NCBI GenBank assembly: GCA_018711775.1
Contig: DVHV01000056.1
Coordinates: 1-7,937, forward strand
DNA length: 7,937 nucleotides
Source of the DNA: Candidatus Onthocola stercoravium
GTDB lineage: Bacteria > Bacillota_I > Bacilli_A > RF39 > UBA660
Reading direction: 5' to 3'
Shown here piece by piece: positions 4,439 to 7,937 of the stretch (position 1 is the stretch's first letter; each line of letters opens with the position of its first letter). The notes under the pieces are model-generated. The model saw only the letters and a program-made list of their open reading frames with translations. It had not been told where the DNA came from and made no database searches. Both the position numbers and the translations under genes were made by a program.

Positions 4439-7418
4439 GCCTTTTTAGGACTAATAATTGTTTGTTTTTAGCATCTCCATCATAAGTTCCTACACTTTGC
4501 CCACCAGCATAATATCCATAAGTAGAGTAGTTAGGAGTATCTAATATTCTTGTTTCTTCATTACCTAAATTGTATTTAATTACATTACGGTATTCTCCAA
4601 TTGAAACTATTGATATTGGTATTATATTATTTTTATTATACTCATCAACAAATCTGTTGACACCACGCATAAATGTTTCATATATTTCGTTTAAATCACT
4701 TCCAGAATGATATTTAGAATTTACTTCTGCTGTATTAAATACTGCATATCCTTGCTCTCTATTAACATAAATTGTCATTTTTGCAATTATTTCTCCCTCA
4801 ATATTTCTGATTACAAGATTTTGACAGTTATCTAAAATCATACTAGCTCTCATAATTCCTGCACCAGCACCTAAAATATGGGCACAACAATTACAATATT
4901 TACCAAGTATCAAATTATCATAGTCTTGTTTAGGTAACCAATGATAAGAAAAACCATGTAAAATTTTTTCATATAAATCTTCATTTTCATCATAAGAATA
5001 AATAGGATTTCCATCTTCATTGTAATTTATTTTACTAAATACATTTCTAGGGGCATCTTGACTTTGCTTTACAATCATTTCACCTATGCTTAAAGCATAA
5101 GATTCTGAATAGTAGGACTGTAATTTAGTTGCTAGATCTTTATTTTCTTCAGTTACACCTTCAAATTTTTTGGTTAAAAAATAATCTAGACATTTATCAA
5201 GTGTAACTTTTAGATGTCTTTGTGAACCTCTATGAGAAGTAGATGTTTTTGAAATATCTCTAAATGCGTTATATATTCGTGCAATTATACCAGAAGATTG
5301 CCTTTCTAATTCTACTAATTGATCATAGTTTTCAATAAATAATACAATAAATTCATAATCAATTTCATCTCTAGGTTTTATTTCTCCAAACATTGTATGA
5401 ATATCATTTCCTACAATTCTATGTTCATTTTCCTTTCCATTTGGAAGTTTATTACTTAAAATCTTCTCGTTAATAAAAGTACTTAATCTTTGACTGATGA
5501 CAGTGTCATCTGAAAAAACACCTAAAGCATTACAAAATGTAATCAAATCATTTAAATTATTTCCATAGCGATCACTTAATGTTTCACTATTTTGAAGAAT
5601 ATGTTTAATATTTTTGTTAAAGTGCTTTATAAGTAATTCAGCATTTTTGTGGGATAATTTTTGAAAAAATATTGGATTATATAAAAACTTATCATATTTT
5701 TTATACTTTTCTAATAATTTACAATATTCAATTAAATTATCTACATTTATAACTACATCGTCATAATCTTGATTTTCATTAATTCTACATAATCTAAAAA
5801 ATCTACTTATTGAATTATTGTAGTTTTCTAATATTTTTTTAATGTCCTGTTGTCCCATTTTTCTCATCATCATTCCTGAAAATAAGAATTCATCATAGAT
5901 ACCAGAATTATTGATTATTTCCCTAATTGCAGTTGATGTTTTATGTTCTGCAATATTTCTAACACAATTCATGTCATTTACAAATTTACTAAATGTTTCT
6001 TCTAATCTTTTATCTGTCCATATTCCCATCATAATACTTGAAGATTCTCCGTTTATATGTAATAAATCACATAAATATTCAATAAATTTATCTGGATCGT
6101 CTTTCATAACAAATGAAGTATCAGACATTTTGATAATTTCATCTCTATTTACTTTTACAATATCATAATCATCGATTTTAACATAATAAGTTCCATCATT
6201 TAGTGCAAAAATTCTTATATTATCTTTATCATGTTGTTCAATATAATAATCATCACTTGTTTTTGTTTGAAGCATATTAAAGTCTATACCTCTAACAATT
6301 CCAAAATCAGAAAAGTTTAATAATATATTATCTTCAAAGGTATTAGGATTAATCATTTTTATTCCTTTAGGAATATCTAGTTTGGTTAAATACTTTGATT
6401 TTGAAAAAACATTTTTACCAATATGTTCAAGTGTACTAGGTAATACAACTTCTTTAGCATTTTTAAATATATCAGACATATTTTCACATAAAGTTGTAAC
6501 ACCTTCAGGTATTATTACTTTTTCAAAAGGTATGTCTGCCTCTTCTCTAAAACTTCCAAACATTGTAAACAGTAATGCTTTTCCATATGAAGTATAGTAA
6601 ACTTCCAATTCTTTCAAATTATCACAACCAGCAAAAGTTTTTGTTCCAATACTTTCGGTTTCAGAAGGTAAAAATATTTTATGCAATTTTTTAGCACCTG
6701 CAAAAGCATAATCTGCAATATTATATATCAATTGATAACTTTCAATGGGCTCGTGATTTTCGTCTTCACCGTAATTTTCAATATAGTATCCTGAAGCAAA
6801 TTCTTGGCGATCACAATTTATAGCATATTGTATTATAATGCCATCTTTTGATACCAATACCGTTCCATTATCTTCCGTAAAATATTTTTCATTATTTTCA
6901 TCTACTGCTATTAATTCTAATGAGTCCATAAGTGCAAGTGCACCAACTTCAATAGTATCCAAATTAGCAGGTATATGTATTGCTTTTATTTTTTTACATC
7001 CCATTAGTGCCATTTGTCCAAGACTTGTTACATTTGATGGAATATCAAAGTCTTCTAGAGATTCACAGTTATTTAATGCATATTCATCAATATAATTTAT
7101 ATTGTTGTGAATATTTAATCTTTTTAGTTTTTTACAATCTCTAAATACACCAGCAGATAAATATTTTAATGAAGAGGGGATAGTAATTTCCTCTAATGAT
7201 TCGCATCCTGCAAAAGCATATGGTTCTAATAATCTTAAATTGTTTGGTAAATTTATTTTTCTTAATGATTTGCATCCTACAAAAGAAAACATATTAATTA
7301 CTTCAATTGAATTTGGTAAAACAATTTCTTCAACATTTTCAAAATTTTTAAATTCTTCAATATCTATTTGTTTTGTTCCTTCAGGAATGACTATTTTCTT
7401 TGCTGTTATATCATACAT
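4413..7418 (-). CDS. Cytoplasmic leucine-rich-repeat protein with C-terminal CCAH...GAG domain
   Basis: A 1001-residue protein. Residues 8-170 and 230-365 are BspA-type (LRR_5) repeats of the form IPssLkyLsagvFrdCkkLk, starting right at the N-terminus with no signal peptide, so it is probably cytosolic, unlike secreted BspA proteins. Residues about 430-790 are mainly helical and unrecognised, with a basic segment STSHRGSQRHLKVTLDKC near 726-743. Residues about 823-992 form a separate domain: HWLPKQDYDNLILGKYCNCCAH (C842, C844, C845, H847), GAGAGIMRAS, then NLVIRNIEGEIIAKMTIYVN and GYAVFNTAEV, which look like the strands of a GNAT-like acyltransferase fold (inference). The cysteines and histidine could bind metal. 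The ATG at 7418 is 2 nt after the stop of the upstream paralog, and AGGGGGA (7435-7429) lies inside that gene, so the two are co-transcribed and probably translationally coupled. Binding target and activity are unknown. Confidence 0.8.
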   Translation of the reverse strand: MYDITAKKIVIPEGTKQIDIEEFKNFENVEEIVLPNSIEVINMFSFVGCKSLRKINLPNNLRLLEPYAFAGCESLEEITIPSSLKYLSAGVFRDCKKLKRLNIHNNINYIDEYALNNCESLEDFDIPSNVTSLGQMALMGCKKIKAIHIPANLDTIEVGALALMDSLELIAVDENNEKYFTEDNGTVLVSKDGIIIQYAINCDRQEFASGYYIENYGEDENHEPIESYQLIYNIADYAFAGAKKLHKIFLPSETESIGTKTFAGCDNLKELEVYYTSYGKALLFTMFGSFREEADIPFEKVIIPEGVTTLCENMSDIFKNAKEVVLPSTLEHIGKNVFSKSKYLTKLDIPKGIKMINPNTFEDNILLNFSDFGIVRGIDFNMLQTKTSDDYYIEQHDKDNIRIFALNDGTYYVKIDDYDIVKVNRDEIIKMSDTSFVMKDDPDKFIEYLCDLLHINGESSSIMMGIWTDKRLEETFSKFVNDMNCVRNIAEHKTSTAIREIINNSGIYDEFLFSGMMMRKMGQQDIKKILENYNNSISRFFRLCRINENQDYDDVVINVDNLIEYCKLLEKYKKYDKFLYNPIFFQKLSHKNAELLIKHFNKNIKHILQNSETLSDRYGNNLNDLITFCNALGVFSDDTVISQRLSTFINEKILSNKLPNGKENEHRIVGNDIHTMFGEIKPRDEIDYEFIVLFIENYDQLVELERQSSGIIARIYNAFRDISKTSTSHRGSQRHLKVTLDKCLDYFLTKKFEGVTEENKDLATKLQSYYSESYALSIGEMIVKQSQDAPRNVFSKINYNEDGNPIYSYDENEDLYEKILHGFSYHWLPKQDYDNLILGKYCNCCAHILGAGAGIMRASMILDNCQNLVIRNIEGEIIAKMTIYVNREQGYAVFNTAEVNSKYHSGSDLNEIYETFMRGVNRFVDEYNKNNIIPISIVSIGEYRNVIKYNLGNEETRILDTPNYSTYGYYAGGQSVGTYDGDAKNKQLLVLKRQKKGNLAI
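4816..4944. repeat. 129-bp direct repeat, copy in the complete LRR gene
   Basis: It matches 7809-7937 in register at an offset of 2993 bp, at 122 of 129 positions. This includes an unbroken 45-bp block (4816-4860) and an unbroken 67-bp block (4878-4944). The seven mismatches all lie in 4861-4877, which encodes the variable residues between CCAH and GIMRAS. Confidence 0.9.
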
Positions 7419-7420
7419 AT

Positions 7421-7937
7421 TTATCTAGTCCCCCTTTTTAAAACTAACCTTTGTTTAGTTCCCCAATCTCCAGCATATCCTGAGCCATTAAGAGAGTACT
7501 CTCCAAATTTAAGTGATTCTTGAACTGGTATTTCAGGATGATTATTTTGCTCAGTTAAATAACTTAGAATAGTATTTCTATTTGCTCCAATTGATATGTT
7601 GGTAATTGGGATTTCAGGGTTATTTTTATTATAAGTTTTAACAAATGCCTTACTTCCTCTTAAAAATGCTTTATAAATCTTTAATAAACTCTCGTCATCT
7701 CTATAATTAAATGAACTTTCTACATTATTAAATACTGCATATCCTTGTGCTTTATTAACATACAATGTAGATTTTGCAATTATTTCTCCAAAGTTATTTC
7801 TAATTACTAGATTTTGACAGTTATCTAAAATCATACTAGCTCTCATAATTCCTTGTCCAGCACCATCAACATGGGCACAACAATTACAATATTTACCAAG
7901 TATCAAATTATCATAGTCTTGTTTAGGTAACCAATGA
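7421..7937 (-). CDS. Partial paralog: C-terminal CCAH...GAG domain, gene continues past the window edge
   Basis: The frame is open from the right edge (HWLPKQDYDNLILGK...) to the TAA at 7423-7421. About 172 residues are visible. They align with residues about 826-992 of the downstream LRR protein: YCNCCAH, GAGQGIMRAS, NLVIRNNFGEIIAKSTLYVN, GYAVFNNVE, NISIGANRN and a final RLVLKR. A TTG at 7906-7904 is an internal Leu codon, not a start. The N-terminal part lies outside the window, and it is likely to be an LRR or other sensor region by analogy. The 5' third of the shared domain is almost identical in DNA to the neighbour, while the last two thirds are clearly diverged. Confidence 0.8.
   Translation of the reverse strand, partial: HWLPKQDYDNLILGKYCNCCAHVDGAGQGIMRASMILDNCQNLVIRNNFGEIIAKSTLYVNKAQGYAVFNNVESSFNYRDDESLLKIYKAFLRGSKAFVKTYNKNNPEIPITNISIGANRNTILSYLTEQNNHPEIPVQESLKFGEYSLNGSGYAGDWGTKQRLVLKRGTR
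7809..7937. repeat. 129-bp direct repeat, copy in the partial paralog
   Basis: The partner of 4816-4944. It reaches the window edge, so the repeat probably continues. Recombination between the copies would delete about 3 kb and fuse the two genes in frame. Confidence 0.9.

Noticed and set aside
5911..7428. Four + strand ORFs inside the LRR gene (5911-6168, 6382-6597, 6838-7095, 7240-7428)
   Set aside because: All lie antisense to the long LRR reading frame and show no independent signals.
7904..7906. TTG start at 7906 for the partial paralog
   Set aside because: The paralog shows matching residues on both sides (DYDNLILGK), so this is an internal Leu codon.

Overview
The window comes from an AT-rich, endospore-forming member of the Bacillota, probably host-associated. 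A CotY/CotZ-type spore-coat protein, a YlxM protein, a DacF/PBP5-type carboxypeptidase fragment and strong AGGAGG-like ribosome binding sites all point that way. TGG is used for Trp, so there is no sign of a recoded TGA. Most of the window looks accessory: small RNAs, a toxin locus, a broken housekeeping gene, a mobile-element gene and tandem paralogs.

Left part (1-1170). Positions 1-110 hold a dense series of hairpins, possibly the tail of a transposon-associated gene or RNA. Positions 161-330 look like a separate short RNA gene on the + strand, with its own TTGACA-N17-TATTAT promoter and a terminator. On the minus strand, reading from 1149 down to 310, there is a locus with the layout of a type III (RNA antitoxin) toxin-antitoxin system. 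It has a strong promoter, two tandem copies of a 34-nt sequence each closed by its own stem, an intrinsic terminator, and a PemK/MazF/ToxN-fold endoribonuclease gene. The toxin gene is interrupted near its 5' end by a frameshift at an A7 run, where a -1 slip would restore the full product.

Middle (1170-2820). A cysteine-rich CotY/CotZ-like coat protein lies behind a promoter that fits mother-cell sigma-K. It is followed by a terminator, a ylxM-like gene without its usual partner ffh, and a D-Ala-D-Ala carboxypeptidase cut off just after its SxN motif. The cut probably marks the edge of integrated DNA.

Right part (2820-7937). A replication-type winged-helix protein of the kind carried by integrative elements comes first, then a protein of unknown function (+ strand). 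A bidirectional terminator separates it from two tandem minus-strand paralogs. The complete one is a 1001-residue cytoplasmic protein with BspA-type leucine-rich repeats, a long helical middle and a C-terminal Cys-rich CCAH...GAG domain. The second is seen only as its C-terminal domain at the right edge. The two share a 129-bp stretch at 122/129 identity while their flanks diverge. The layout suggests several recognition proteins that share one output domain.
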